NCBI GenBank assembly: GCA_900540625.1 | Contig: UQGP01000043.1 | Location: 1 to 19,752, forward strand | Length of the DNA stretch: 19,752 nucleotides | Source of the DNA: an uncultured Porphyromonadaceae bacterium | GTDB taxonomy: Bacteria > Bacteroidota > Bacteroidia > Bacteroidales > Muribaculaceae | Direction of reading: 5' to 3' | Shown here: positions 1-7,092 of the stretch, in pieces | Layout: every line of letters starts with the position of its first letter | How positions within the stretch are numbered: position 1 is the stretch's first letter | Notes under the pieces: generated by a model | What the model saw: the letters and a program-made list of their open reading frames with translations, nothing else | The model's database searches: none | Told to the model about the DNA's origin: nothing | Made by a program: the position numbers and the translations under genes

Positions 1-181
1 GCTAGCCCCGTAGTGAGAGGCTAATGTTTTTGCACTTCGTTTAAGAATCTACACGAAAACATTTATTGCCGTTCTGATATGGAGCTGCCGAGAGAGGCGG
101 TTGTTTGACTCTGCAGACTCTGCAGTGTGACTCAACTTTCAGACACCGTCACATAATGGCCGACAATTCAAAAAAAAGTCG

Positions 182-189
182 TACCTTTG
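182..189 (+). promoter_or_regulatory. Bacteroidota -7 box (TACCTTTG) before tRNA-Leu
   Basis: TACCTTTG matches the Bacteroidota -7 consensus TAnnTTTG exactly and lies 10 nt before the first base of the tRNA, where a transcription start would fall a few bases ahead of the mature 5' end. I see no clear -33 TTG at the expected distance. The match is direct; its use as a promoter is inferred. Confidence 0.6.
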
Positions 190-199
190 CGGCACGTTA

Positions 200-281
200 G
201 CGCCCGTGGCGTAATTGGTAGCCGCGTTAGACTTAGGATCTAATGTCTTAGGACGTGGGGGTTCGAGTCCCCCCGGGCGCA
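200..281 (+). tRNA. tRNA-Leu (anticodon UAG)
   Basis: A complete class II tRNA can be folded by eye. The acceptor stem GCGCCCG (200-206) pairs with CGGGCGC (274-280), followed by discriminator A281; CCA is not encoded. The anticodon stem TTAGA/TCTAA (227-231/239-243) encloses the loop CTTAGGA, giving anticodon TAG at 234-236, which reads CUA leucine codons. The long variable arm (about 244-256) is expected for tRNA-Leu, and the T-arm contains GTTCGAGTC. No attachment-site duplication or integrase is visible beside it. Confidence 0.95.
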
Positions 282-285
282 CATA

Positions 286-321
286 GCAAGCCGCGACAGC
301 CCCACAGCTGCCGCGGCTTGC
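286..321 (+). terminator. Hairpin after tRNA-Leu
   Basis: GCAAGCCGCG (286-295) pairs with CGCGGCTTGC (312-321), and an inner CAGC/GCTG extends the stem. There is no T-run directly after it, so it may be a weak terminator or 3' processing signal of the tRNA transcript rather than a classic intrinsic terminator. Confidence 0.5.
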
Positions 322-373
322 CGTAATATTCGGTACTGATATGCCTAAAATAGAGCGTCCGGGACAAAAAGCA

Positions 374-413
374 AGAAGATGTCCGGATATAATTGAAACA
401 TCGGACATCTTCT
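374..413 (-). terminator. Bidirectional intrinsic terminator
   Basis: A 12-bp perfect inverted repeat, AGAAGATGTCCG (374-385) and CGGACATCTTCT (402-413), is flanked by AAAAA on the left and CGTTTTCTT on the right, so it can terminate in both directions. It lies about 25 bp past the stop of the leftward gene at 439 and also downstream of the rightward tRNA. Confidence 0.8.
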
Positions 414-438
414 CGTTTTCTTGATGTGATGCAAGGGC

Positions 439-1158
439 TTATTCCTGCGTCATACCTTTTTCGTTTTCGTCTTCGTCTTCATAAGATATTGTGGAAAACA
501 GAATCGCATAAGCTTCTATTTTTTGTTTCCCTTCAACAACGAATCCCATATTTGGATTTGTAATTCGGATATTTTTGAGCTGGGCAATTTCCACGTCATT
601 TACCACAAGGTATAACCGGCCGCGAGATTGCACAAGGCACACGTCAAACGTTTTGTTGTCCTTCAGCAAGTCATTCAACGAAGAGGTATATTCTTCGTCA
701 GAGACCTTCTTTTTGCGCGGAGCAAGTTTGTAGATTCCCCGTTTTACGATAGAATACTCGCCTTTTTCACAGATGGTATACGTGTATCCTTTTTTGCCAA
801 ACAAGATTGCCGAGAAGTTATTCTCGTTCTTGTAGTCAAATGCTATTCCGAATGAGGGGGTGTCTTTTGTCTCGGATGGTTTGAACACGAATTCGGTGAA
901 GAAGTCTTCGTTCTCCGGATTAAGTGAGAATTCGGAGCAAGACACTACTGTTTGCTTCTCTTTCTTTGATTCGAGGATTAGTTTCTGTTTGTCCAGGACG
1001 CATTTTGCTTCTTTTCCCTCGTATAGATTCCACTGCAACTCTGGGTCGCCGACTTCCATAAATTTCAAAGAATATTCTCCGTTTGTTTTAAGCTGAAACT
1101 GTGCATAGCTTGCGATGGAGCAAAGAACGAATGCCCAAGATGTTATTATGCGGTTCAT
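439..1158 (-). CDS. Secreted protein, LamG/DUF1080-like beta-sandwich (hypothetical)
   Basis: This encodes 239 residues with an N-terminal signal peptide (MNRIITSWAFVLCSIASYA, cleavage likely before Gln20), so it is exported. Residues about 80-225 have the rhythm of a concanavalin/LamG or 3-keto-disaccharide-hydrolase-type beta-sandwich: a strand ending FVFKP, then FGIAFDYKNENNFSAILFG, a later LYLVVNDVEIAQL strand, and GFVVEGKQKIEAYAILFS at the end. That fold call is pattern recognition only; no catalytic residues can be assigned. The extreme C-terminus is acidic (YEDEDENEKG). The start is 24 bp after the stop of the PEGA-domain gene, so the two probably share a transcript that ends at the hairpin at 374-413. 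Confidence 0.75.
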   Translation of the reverse strand: MNRIITSWAFVLCSIASYAQFQLKTNGEYSLKFMEVGDPELQWNLYEGKEAKCVLDKQKLILESKKEKQTVVSCSEFSLNPENEDFFTEFVFKPSETKDTPSFGIAFDYKNENNFSAILFGKKGYTYTICEKGEYSIVKRGIYKLAPRKKKVSDEEYTSSLNDLLKDNKTFDVCLVQSRGRLYLVVNDVEIAQLKNIRITNPNMGFVVEGKQKIEAYAILFSTISYEDEDENEKGMTQE

Positions 1159-1182
1159 ATTTGCTTTACTATTTTTGGATGA

Positions 1183-1863
1183 TTATTCTCCGCCGCCGAC
1201 TGTTGTTTGCAATTCCTGAAGCAGCGGGTCAAACAGGCGCATAGTACGGTCATACCGTTCGTAGCAATTAGTGCCTCTGCAATCATTGTCCTTTATTTCG
1301 GTGATCAGGCGTGCGCGATAAGAAATCACTTCTTCATCAGTGAAAGAAACGCGGACTTCGAGGCGAGTGCGCACTGTTTCGTGTCTGAACCTATTTATCA
1401 CCCAACCGGTCTTTATCCATCCGGCACTTTTGTCGCGGACTTCGATATTGTCAAAATAGCTGGTGGCTACATTCATCAGGCGTTTCCATATAACGTCTTC
1501 GGTCATGCCTTTCCGGCAAGTGATATCAAACCATGCGTTGGGTTGCACACCGGCATCCTCACCGGATGACGAGGCTTTATATGCCTCAGATTCCGGTATT
1601 TCGTATACGATGGTGTTCTTGGGATTGTCTTTCAGAAGACGATATTTTCGGGTAATGTATCCGGGCGCCTCTACTGAAACAACGTAAAACTCGTTGTGTT
1701 TGTCAAACTTGACTTGATAGGTCCCGGTGCCGACTTCCTGCCCGTCAATATAGATGGTGGCAAATTCGGGAATGGTTTTAATTGTGATTTTCTTTGCTCC
1801 ATAAACGGCAAGAGAAGCTGAAAAAATCGCAATCACACAGATTAAGAATTTTAGATTTCTCAT
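1183..1863 (-). CDS. Secreted PEGA-domain protein
   Basis: I place the start at the ATG at 1863, which begins a clean signal peptide (MRNLKFLICVIAIFSASLAVYG). An in-frame ATG at 1884 would add seven polar residues in front of it. The product is 226 residues. After the signal peptide, residues about 25-80 match a PEGA domain: TIPEFATIYIDGQEVGTGTYQVKF followed by VSVEAPGYITRKYRL. PEGA domains are small beta-rich modules found in surface and envelope proteins. The remaining residues (about 105-215) form an unrecognised domain with several Trp and Tyr and three Cys. It is the first gene of a leftward pair with the gene ending at 439. No TAnnTTTG box was found upstream. Confidence 0.8.
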   Translation of the reverse strand: MRNLKFLICVIAIFSASLAVYGAKKITIKTIPEFATIYIDGQEVGTGTYQVKFDKHNEFYVVSVEAPGYITRKYRLLKDNPKNTIVYEIPESEAYKASSSGEDAGVQPNAWFDITCRKGMTEDVIWKRLMNVATSYFDNIEVRDKSAGWIKTGWVINRFRHETVRTRLEVRVSFTDEEVISYRARLITEIKDNDCRGTNCYERYDRTMRLFDPLLQELQTTVGGGE

Positions 1864-2400
1864 ACTTTCTTCTGTCGCCTCCATCCTCGAGATGACTGTT
1901 AATTAACGAAAAAGCGTAGGATGATGTTCCTGTTTATCTTCAAGGAGGCATCGCCAAACGCCTATCAGAGAAATAAACAGTCCACTCCCACGCCTTATCG
2001 AATATCGATTTCTCCTGCCGGAGATATGGATATGCGACAAGCATGAGCGTTCGTTGACTGCTCTAATCCCTCTCTGAATAAAAAATTTGGCGATTTCCTT
2101 GAAAGGATAAAGCACGAAACGCTTCGATATATGTCTGCGTATCTTTATGATACACGCCGCTAAGTTATTAACTATTTTTGAATCCGCCAAATAAAAAATG
2201 TGTTTCGGTTTTGGGGCGTTGAATTTCGTCAGTTCCGGGTCGTGTGATGTTAAAAATGCGCTCCGAGAGGTATTATCTATCGTTGAATTTACTTTTATGT
2301 AAAAAATATTCTAAGCTTTTGCTCTGAAGAAGGGAATGCTCTTTGGAATTATATTGCTGATATGCAGGTTTAAGAATGCGTTGACGGATGATGTGAAAGC
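1864..2400. other. Intergenic region without a supportable gene
   Basis: No convincing gene is visible. On the plus strand a frame from ATG 1921 runs 41 codons, meets TGA at 2044 and stays open to TAA at 2161, which could be a decayed coding relic but is too short to judge. On the minus strand an open frame at 1903-2190 has no ATG at its end and no recognisable motif. A TAnnTTTG-like match (TATTTTTG, 2173-2180, plus strand) has no gene behind it. The A+T content is higher than in the downstream operons. Confidence 0.5.
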
Positions 2401-2537
2401 GGCATAATGACGGGAGGGACAGTGCGTTGAGTGATATTTGGCAATCAAGATGCTCTGTCGGGATGTATATTGTCAAGTCTAAAGGGCATCGGGCCTTATG
2501 AATGCCAAGTCGAGTGATTTCTTATAAAAAGTTAAAA
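2401..2537 (+). repeat. Direct repeat copy A (137 bp) upstream of the 349-residue gene
   Basis: This segment recurs at 3810-3946 with the same length and five substitutions by my count, so about 96% identical. Similarity continues less strictly into the next 30 bp (GCGGTT, then CAAAATAAT), and both copies are followed by a TAnnTTTG promoter box. The repeat holds no complete gene. The two copies bracket the gene at 2621-3670. Confidence 0.9.
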
Positions 2538-2562
2538 AGCGCAGCGGTTTCAAAATAATATC

Positions 2563-2570
2563 TAATTTTG
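2563..2570 (+). promoter_or_regulatory. -7 box (TAATTTTG) for the 349-residue gene
   Basis: TAATTTTG matches TAnnTTTG exactly. It lies just past repeat copy A and about 50 bp before the first candidate start at 2621. The equivalent position after copy B has TACCTTTG, which drives the oxidoreductase operon. No clear -33 element is visible. Confidence 0.6.
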
Positions 2571-2620
2571 TGTTTTATAGAAACATGTAAATTTCGTATG
2601 TGTTGTTCTATCCATGTTAA

Positions 2621-3670
2621 ATGATACCTTATATTATGGTTGAAGACGAACTGATAAAGCTTTACAAAGAAGCGGAAACATTTACAAAATATAATAGTGA
2701 AGTGCCTGAAAGTCTTGCAAGAGAAATAAAAAAGGCTGAGGCCGAATTGCGACAAGAAGCATTACTGAGAGATATTGCGGTTCTGATGCCTAAGGTTATT
2801 CCAAATGCAGAAAACTCAACAAATGTCGTGATATCATGCGAATACAATGGGAAAGAGCTGAAGCGCATAGGAATTACGACCAAAACAGATTTGTTGAATG
2901 AGTACAGTGTAGTGATGACCGTATCACCTACAGATAATAATTCTGATGGACGTTCCGAAAACAACCGTTTGCCAAGCAATGGGTTCTCTGTTCATTTTAC
3001 AGATGGTAAAGTAGTAGCTGAACGCACGGCGCAAAAAACGATGATTGAAGCTTTGCGTTATATGGGGTTGGAGCGTGCTTCAAGGTATAATGTGGAGTTT
3101 AGGGGTTATCCACTTGTTGGTAAACGTCAACGCTCTATGGATGAGCCTAACAAATGGCAACGCAATGTCGATGGTTGGTGGGTGTATATCAATATATCTA
3201 ATGAGAAGAAAATTGAGCACTTGAAAGGTGTCGCAAAGATGCTTAATATACCAATGGAGATTGTAAGGAATGAAGACAACTCTACGGACAAGGAAGATGA
3301 GCCAGATCAAACTCATAAACGTGCAATGTTCTCACTTAACGGAGGACCGGCCTTTTGTAAGAATAGGTCAGTACTTAATGTTATACGTCAGTTTATTTCA
3401 GAAATGCCGAATGTAAAATACTCAGATATTTGCGAGTATTTTCCTCATGACATTCAAGGCGGTTATGGCGTGTTTGAGACCCTATCTCAAATAGCAGAAC
3501 GCAAGGCAAAAGGTCAGGATGCAGAGAAACGCTATTTCCTAAGTCAGGACGAAATTCTAAGATCCGGTGATGGCGTGAAATTTGCCGTAAGTACGCAATG
3601 GGGTGAGAATTTTGAGAGATTTCAAAAGCATATTGCCAAAGAACTCGGTTGGAAACTTGAGGAGGTGTAA
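2621..3670 (+). CDS. Hypothetical protein (349 residues) in a repeat-flanked cassette
   Basis: I do not recognise this protein by name. It appears soluble, with no signal peptide or membrane segment. The N-terminal 50 residues are charged and helical. A middle region (about 120-215) includes FSVHFTDGKVVAERTAQKT and, later, GWWVYINISNEKKIEHLKGV. The C-terminal part (about 235-349) begins RAMFSLNGGPAFCKNRSVL, continues with LNVIRQFISEMPNVKYSDI and ends in a VSTQWGENFERF segment. The helix-strand pattern of that part suggests a winged-helix-like module, which is inference. An ATG at 2636 (MVEDELIKLY) is an equally plausible start. The gene is visibly richer in A+T than the operon downstream and is bracketed by 137-bp direct repeats, both of which suggest acquisition. 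Its stop codon overlaps a possible 23-codon frame by one base. Confidence 0.75.
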   Translation: MIPYIMVEDELIKLYKEAETFTKYNSEVPESLAREIKKAEAELRQEALLRDIAVLMPKVIPNAENSTNVVISCEYNGKELKRIGITTKTDLLNEYSVVMTVSPTDNNSDGRSENNRLPSNGFSVHFTDGKVVAERTAQKTMIEALRYMGLERASRYNVEFRGYPLVGKRQRSMDEPNKWQRNVDGWWVYINISNEKKIEHLKGVAKMLNIPMEIVRNEDNSTDKEDEPDQTHKRAMFSLNGGPAFCKNRSVLNVIRQFISEMPNVKYSDICEYFPHDIQGGYGVFETLSQIAERKAKGQDAEKRYFLSQDEILRSGDGVKFAVSTQWGENFERFQKHIAKELGWKLEEV

Positions 3671-3741
3671 TGTTTCGATGGCGTTCAATCGGTATGAACG
3701 GCCAATATATGGTTGGAAAATGTGACGCGTGTACAGTGTGA
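3670..3741 (+). CDS. Possible 23-residue ORF overlapping the upstream stop
   Basis: The TAA at 3668-3670 overlaps an ATG at 3670 (TAATG), a common layout for translational coupling. The frame encodes MFRWRSIGMNGQYMVGKCDA and three more residues, then stops at 3739. It has a CDAC pair but no recognisable family. It could be a real small protein, a decayed remnant or chance. Confidence 0.2.
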   Translation: MFRWRSIGMNGQYMVGKCDACTV

Positions 3742-3809
3742 ATATATGCCAATCTTTGGAAGGCTTGAATGACGCCGACTTTGAGAGTGACGACGAGGAG
3801 CTGAAATTG

Positions 3810-3946
3810 GGCATAATGACGGGAGGGACAGTGCGTTGAGTGATATTTGGCAATCAAGATGCGCTGTCGGGATGTATATTGTCAAGGCCAAAGGGCATCG
3901 GGCCTTATGAATGCCAAGTCGGGCGATTTCTTATAAAAAGTTAAAA
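3810..3946 (+). repeat. Direct repeat copy B (137 bp) upstream of the oxidoreductase operon
   Basis: This is the second copy of the segment at 2401-2537, with five substitutions. It directly precedes the promoter of the 2-oxoacid:ferredoxin oxidoreductase operon. The sequence before it (3741-3839) reads as an open frame of 32 codons ending GIMTGGTVR-stop, whose last codons lie inside the repeat. In copy A the same tail is present but the upstream frame is closed by a stop. Confidence 0.9.
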
Positions 3947-3971
3947 GCGGTGGCGGTTACAAAATAATTTT

Positions 3972-3979
3972 TACCTTTG
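3972..3979 (+). promoter_or_regulatory. -7 box (TACCTTTG) of the oxidoreductase operon
   Basis: An exact TAnnTTTG match about 95 bp before the first gene of the operon. The transcript would start near 3984 and carry a leader of roughly 90 nt that contains a 7-bp hairpin (GACACCC 4005-4011 with GGGTGTC 4017-4023). The -33 region is not obvious. Confidence 0.65.
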
Positions 3980-4072
3980 CGTGTCGTGAGCCACCAATCA
4001 CGCCGACACCCCTGAAGGGTGTCCCATGAATTACTGTATATCCTCACCAACACAAAAAACAAATCAACGATT

Positions 4073-4303
4073 ATGGCAAAAATTATTGGAGCAATCACGG
4101 TAGACGTCAACCGCTGCAAGGGCTGTGAACTTTGCGTGGTGGCATGTCCTGCCGACGTCCTCGGCCTGCAACCCAAAGAGGTCAACGACCGCGGCTACCA
4201 TTACGCGTACATGAAACAGCCGGACAAGTGCATAGCGTGCAGTTCGTGCGCGCTGGTATGCCCCGATGCCTGCATCGAAGTGTACCGCGTAGTCCAAAAG
4301 TAA
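4073..4303 (+). CDS. 2-oxoacid:ferredoxin oxidoreductase delta subunit (2x[4Fe-4S] ferredoxin, KorD/VorD type)
   Basis: A 76-residue bacterial-type ferredoxin with two cluster-binding motifs: CKGCELCVVACP (residues about 15-26) and CIACSSCALVCP (about 53-64). All eight cysteines are present. It shuttles electrons from the catalytic subunits to an external ferredoxin. I chose the ATG at 4073 (MAKIIGAITVDVNRC) because it fits the family N-terminus; an in-frame GTG at 4019 would add 18 unlikely residues. It is the first gene of the operon, and the alpha-subunit gene follows after 58 bp. The family call is firm. Assignment to the KOR (2-oxoglutarate) or VOR (branched-chain 2-oxoacid) class cannot be settled by eye. 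Confidence 0.92.
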   Translation: MAKIIGAITVDVNRCKGCELCVVACPADVLGLQPKEVNDRGYHYAYMKQPDKCIACSSCALVCPDACIEVYRVVQK

Positions 4304-4361
4304 GCGCGCCTTCCCTGACATCCAAACCACAAAACAACCACAGCATAAAACGACACAAGAT

Positions 4362-5453
4362 ATGGACCAAGAAGTTAAATTGATGAAGGGCAACGAAGCC
4401 ATTGCCCATGCCGCCATCCGCTACGGTATCGACGGCTATTTCGGCTACCCGATTACGCCGCAGTCCGAGGTACTCGAGACTCTCGAGGCCGAGATGCCCT
4501 GGGAAACCACGGGTATGGTAGTGCTGCAAGCCGAGAGCGAGGTCGCCGCCATCAATATGGTTTACGGCGGCGCATCCACGGGCAAGGCCGTTATGACATC
4601 CTCCTCCTCGCCCGGCGTCTCCCTCAAGCAGGAAGGCATATCGTATATCGCAGCCTCCGAGCTGCCCGCGCTGATAGTCAACGTCATGCGTGGCGGTCCC
4701 GGTCTGGGAACCATCCAGCCCTCGCAGGCCGACTACTTCCAGGCCACCAAGGGCGGCGGCCACGGTGACTACCACCTCATAGTATTGGCTCCGGCCACGG
4801 TTCAGGAAATGGCCGACTTCGTAGGCCTGGGTATGGACCTGGCTTTCAAATACCGCAACCCGGCAATGATTTTGGCCGACGGCGTGGTAGGACAGATGAT
4901 GGAAAAAGTCGTACTGCCCGAGCAACGTCCGCGCCGCACTCCCGAGCAGATAGCCGAGCAATGCCCTTGGGCGCTCACCGGCAAGCACGGTCGTGACCAT
5001 CGCAACGTCATCACATCTCTGGAAATGGACTCCGTGCTTATGGAGAAAAACAACGAGCGCTTCCAGCAGACATACGAGCGCATCCGCCAAAACGAGGTGC
5101 GTTTCGAAGAACATTTCACCGAAGATGCCGAGTACCTGATTGTGGCCTTCGGCAGCATCGCTCGTATAGCGCTCAAGGCCATCGAAGAAGCTCGCGCCAA
5201 GGGCGTCAAGGTGGGCTTGCTTCGCCCCATCACTCTTTGGCCCTTCCCCGAAAAGGAAATTGCACGCCTGTCGCATCAGGTCAAAGGTATACTTACCGTC
5301 GAACTCAATGCCGGACAGATGATTGAAGACGTGCGTCTCGCCGTCGAAGGTCGCGTACCCGTATACCACTTCGGCCGCATGGGCGGTATCGTCCCCAACC
5401 CCGGCGAAATACTCGAGGCCCTGGGCAAAAACTTCCCCGAAATAGGCAAGTGA
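4362..5453 (+). CDS. vorB: 2-oxoacid:ferredoxin oxidoreductase alpha subunit (VorB/KorA type)
   Basis: A 363-residue alpha subunit of the anaerobic, CoA-dependent oxidoreductase that converts a 2-oxoacid to acyl-CoA, CO2 and reduced ferredoxin, reversibly. The N-terminal half is the pyruvate:ferredoxin oxidoreductase-type domain: GYPITPQSE at 28-36, an SSSSPGVSLKQEG stretch near 80-92, and GGPGLGTIQPSQADYFQATK at 111-130. Residues about 255-363 form the transketolase-C-like domain (YLIVAFGSIARIAL, then VGLLRPITLWPFPE). Proteins of this shape in Bacteroidales are commonly annotated as 3-methyl-2-oxobutanoate dehydrogenase subunit VorB; 2-oxoglutarate specificity is the alternative. It is flanked by the delta and beta genes. 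Confidence 0.92.
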   Translation: MDQEVKLMKGNEAIAHAAIRYGIDGYFGYPITPQSEVLETLEAEMPWETTGMVVLQAESEVAAINMVYGGASTGKAVMTSSSSPGVSLKQEGISYIAASELPALIVNVMRGGPGLGTIQPSQADYFQATKGGGHGDYHLIVLAPATVQEMADFVGLGMDLAFKYRNPAMILADGVVGQMMEKVVLPEQRPRRTPEQIAEQCPWALTGKHGRDHRNVITSLEMDSVLMEKNNERFQQTYERIRQNEVRFEEHFTEDAEYLIVAFGSIARIALKAIEEARAKGVKVGLLRPITLWPFPEKEIARLSHQVKGILTVELNAGQMIEDVRLAVEGRVPVYHFGRMGGIVPNPGEILEALGKNFPEIGK

Positions 5454-5494
5454 TGCGCCCATACACACACCCACACTTCTAACACCACACGACA

Positions 5495-6256
5495 ATGACC
5501 ATCGAAGAAATCATAAAACCCGAAAATAAGGTCACCGGACGTCCGCGCCTGCTCCTTGACGTCCATACACACTACTGCCCCGGCTGCAGCCACGGCGTCG
5601 TACACAAACTCGTAGCCGAAGTCATTGACGACCTCGGTATCGAAGACCGCACCGTGGGCGTCGCTCCCGTAGGTTGCGCCGTATTCGCCTACAACTATAT
5701 AGACGTCGATTGGGTGGAAGCCGCCCACGGACGCGCTCCCGCCGTAGCCACGGCTGTGTCGCGCCTCAATCCCGACAACGTTGTATTCACATACCAAGGT
5801 GACGGTGACCTCGCTGCCATAGGTACGGCCGAAACCATACACGCCTGCAACCGCGGCGAAAACATCGTCATCATATTCATCAACAACGCTATATACGGTA
5901 TGACCGGCGGTCAGATGGCACCTACAACCCTGCTGGGTCAGAAGACCGCAACCTGCCCCTACGGACGTCGCGTCGACCTAAACGGCTACCCGCTGAAAAT
6001 CAGTGATATCCTCGCCGGTTTGGACGGAACATGCTACGTTACGCGCCAGACGGTACATACCGCTGCCGCCGTGCGCAAGACCAAAGCCGCCATCAAGAAA
6101 GCCTTCCAAAACGCTATGGCCAAAAAAGGTACCTCCGTTGTCGAAGTCGTTTCAACTTGCAACTCCGGCTGGAAGATGACACCCGCACAGGCCAATCAGT
6201 GGATGGCCGAACATATGACCGAGAAATATCCCCTCGGCGACCTCAAAGACGAATGA
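5495..6256 (+). CDS. 2-oxoacid:ferredoxin oxidoreductase beta subunit (TPP-binding)
   Basis: A 253-residue beta subunit that binds thiamine pyrophosphate. The CPGC motif is at residues 28-31 and the TPP/Mg motif runs from GDGD (102-105) to NN (130-131), followed by AIYGMTGGQ. AAHGRAPAVATA (76-87) is also characteristic of the family. With the alpha subunit it forms the active site where the 2-oxoacid is decarboxylated on TPP. The spacer from the alpha gene is 41 bp, A/C-rich and without a Shine-Dalgarno sequence. The length is normal and no key residue is missing. Confidence 0.93.
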   Translation: MTIEEIIKPENKVTGRPRLLLDVHTHYCPGCSHGVVHKLVAEVIDDLGIEDRTVGVAPVGCAVFAYNYIDVDWVEAAHGRAPAVATAVSRLNPDNVVFTYQGDGDLAAIGTAETIHACNRGENIVIIFINNAIYGMTGGQMAPTTLLGQKTATCPYGRRVDLNGYPLKISDILAGLDGTCYVTRQTVHTAAAVRKTKAAIKKAFQNAMAKKGTSVVEVVSTCNSGWKMTPAQANQWMAEHMTEKYPLGDLKDE

Positions 6257-6317
6257 CGCCGGATACGACACTCGTCGAGACACACTCCCAACCCACCCAC
6301 ATCAAATTCCTTAGACA

Positions 6318-6854
6318 ATGAAAGAAGAAATCATTATAGCCGGATTCGGCGGCCAAGGCGTCCTCTCTATGGGTAAAATCCTGGCCTATGCCGCACTCAT
6401 GGACAACCTCGAAACTACCTGGATGCCCGCTTACGGTCCCGAGCAGCGCGGCGGCACAGCCAATGTCACCGTTATCATCAGCGACAGTGCCATATCCTCG
6501 CCCATCGTCGACAGCTACGACACCGCCGTAATCCTCAACCAGCAATCTCTTGACAAATTCGAGAGCAAGGTAAAACCCGGTGGAACGCTCATCTACGACC
6601 CCTACGGCATACACCGCGCACCCACACGTACCGATATCCGCGTCATTCCCGTAGATGCTACAGATGCTGCCATCGAAATGGGCAACTCCAAGACATATAA
6701 TATGATACTGTTGGGTGCCCTGCTCAAGGCACGTCCCCTGGTGCCCGATGACGCCGTCGTTCGCGGCCTGCGCAAGACACTCCCCGAGCGTCACCACCAC
6801 CTCATTCCGCTCAACGAGGAAGCCATTGCTCGCGGCAAAGCCCTCGTCAAGTAA
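6318..6854 (+). CDS. 2-oxoacid:ferredoxin oxidoreductase gamma subunit
   Basis: A 178-residue gamma subunit. The N-terminal GFGGQGV (9-15) and YGPEQRGGTAN (39-49) are hallmarks of the pyruvate/ketoisovalerate oxidoreductase gamma domain, which helps bind CoA in the complex. It is the last gene of the four-gene operon in the order delta, alpha, beta, gamma, and a strong terminator follows at 6890. The full complex would link 2-oxoacid oxidation, or reductive carboxylation, to the ferredoxin pool. Confidence 0.93.
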   Translation: MKEEIIIAGFGGQGVLSMGKILAYAALMDNLETTWMPAYGPEQRGGTANVTVIISDSAISSPIVDSYDTAVILNQQSLDKFESKVKPGGTLIYDPYGIHRAPTRTDIRVIPVDATDAAIEMGNSKTYNMILLGALLKARPLVPDDAVVRGLRKTLPERHHHLIPLNEEAIARGKALVK

Positions 6855-6889
6855 GCACTCTAAACATCGCTTAGGCGATATCCCATATC

Positions 6890-6928
6890 TGCAGCTCCAA
6901 GGCCGACCCTTGGGGCTGCACTGTTTTT
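6890..6928 (+). terminator. Intrinsic terminator of the oxidoreductase operon
   Basis: TGCAGCTCCAAGG (6890-6902) pairs with CCTTGGGGCTGCA (6908-6920), a 13-bp stem with one G-T pair and a 5-nt loop, followed by CTG and five T. It begins 36 bp after the gamma-subunit stop. Confidence 0.9.
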
Positions 6929-7049
6929 CGGGAAAGCGGAGAAGTCCTCGAATTGTCGGCGAAAGGGGCGATGTGAAGTTAAAAAACGATAAGAATAAAT
7001 AAAAAAGCATAAACTTTTCGGGCGTTTCGGGGTCTTACAAGGCCTGCTA

Positions 7050-7080
7050 TTGTCCATATAATAGTAAATGCTTAACTTTG
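7050..7080 (+). promoter_or_regulatory. Consensus promoter of rimP-nusA-infB
   Basis: TTG at 7050-7052 and TAACTTTG at 7073-7080 are separated by 20 nt, which fits the Bacteroidota -33/-7 promoter. Transcription would start near 7085, leaving a leader of about 165 nt before rimP. Confidence 0.8.
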
Positions 7081-7092
7081 CAGCACTTTATG

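Noticed and set aside
200..281. tRNA-Leu as an integration site for a mobile element
   Set aside because: I found no duplicated tRNA 3' end and no integrase in the window.
1903..2190. Leftward frame of 95 codons
   Set aside because: It has no ATG near its start, no recognisable motif and no promoter, and the overlapping plus-strand frame is equally open.
2273..3891. Two leftward frames (2273-2476 and 3685-3891) with the same N-terminal 20 residues
   Set aside because: The shared peptide is only the reverse reading of the 137-bp repeat. The frames diverge outside it and have no gene-like features.
3846..3892. TTTGGC/GCCAAA pairing inside repeat copy B as a conserved RNA structure
   Set aside because: Copy A has substitutions on one side only that break the pairing, so there is no sign of selection for it.
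4182..5495. Long open frame antisense to the alpha-subunit gene (437 codons)
   Set aside because: It is a mirror of a GC-rich, strongly codon-biased gene. The translation has no family motifs, while the plus strand encodes a complete and well-known subunit.
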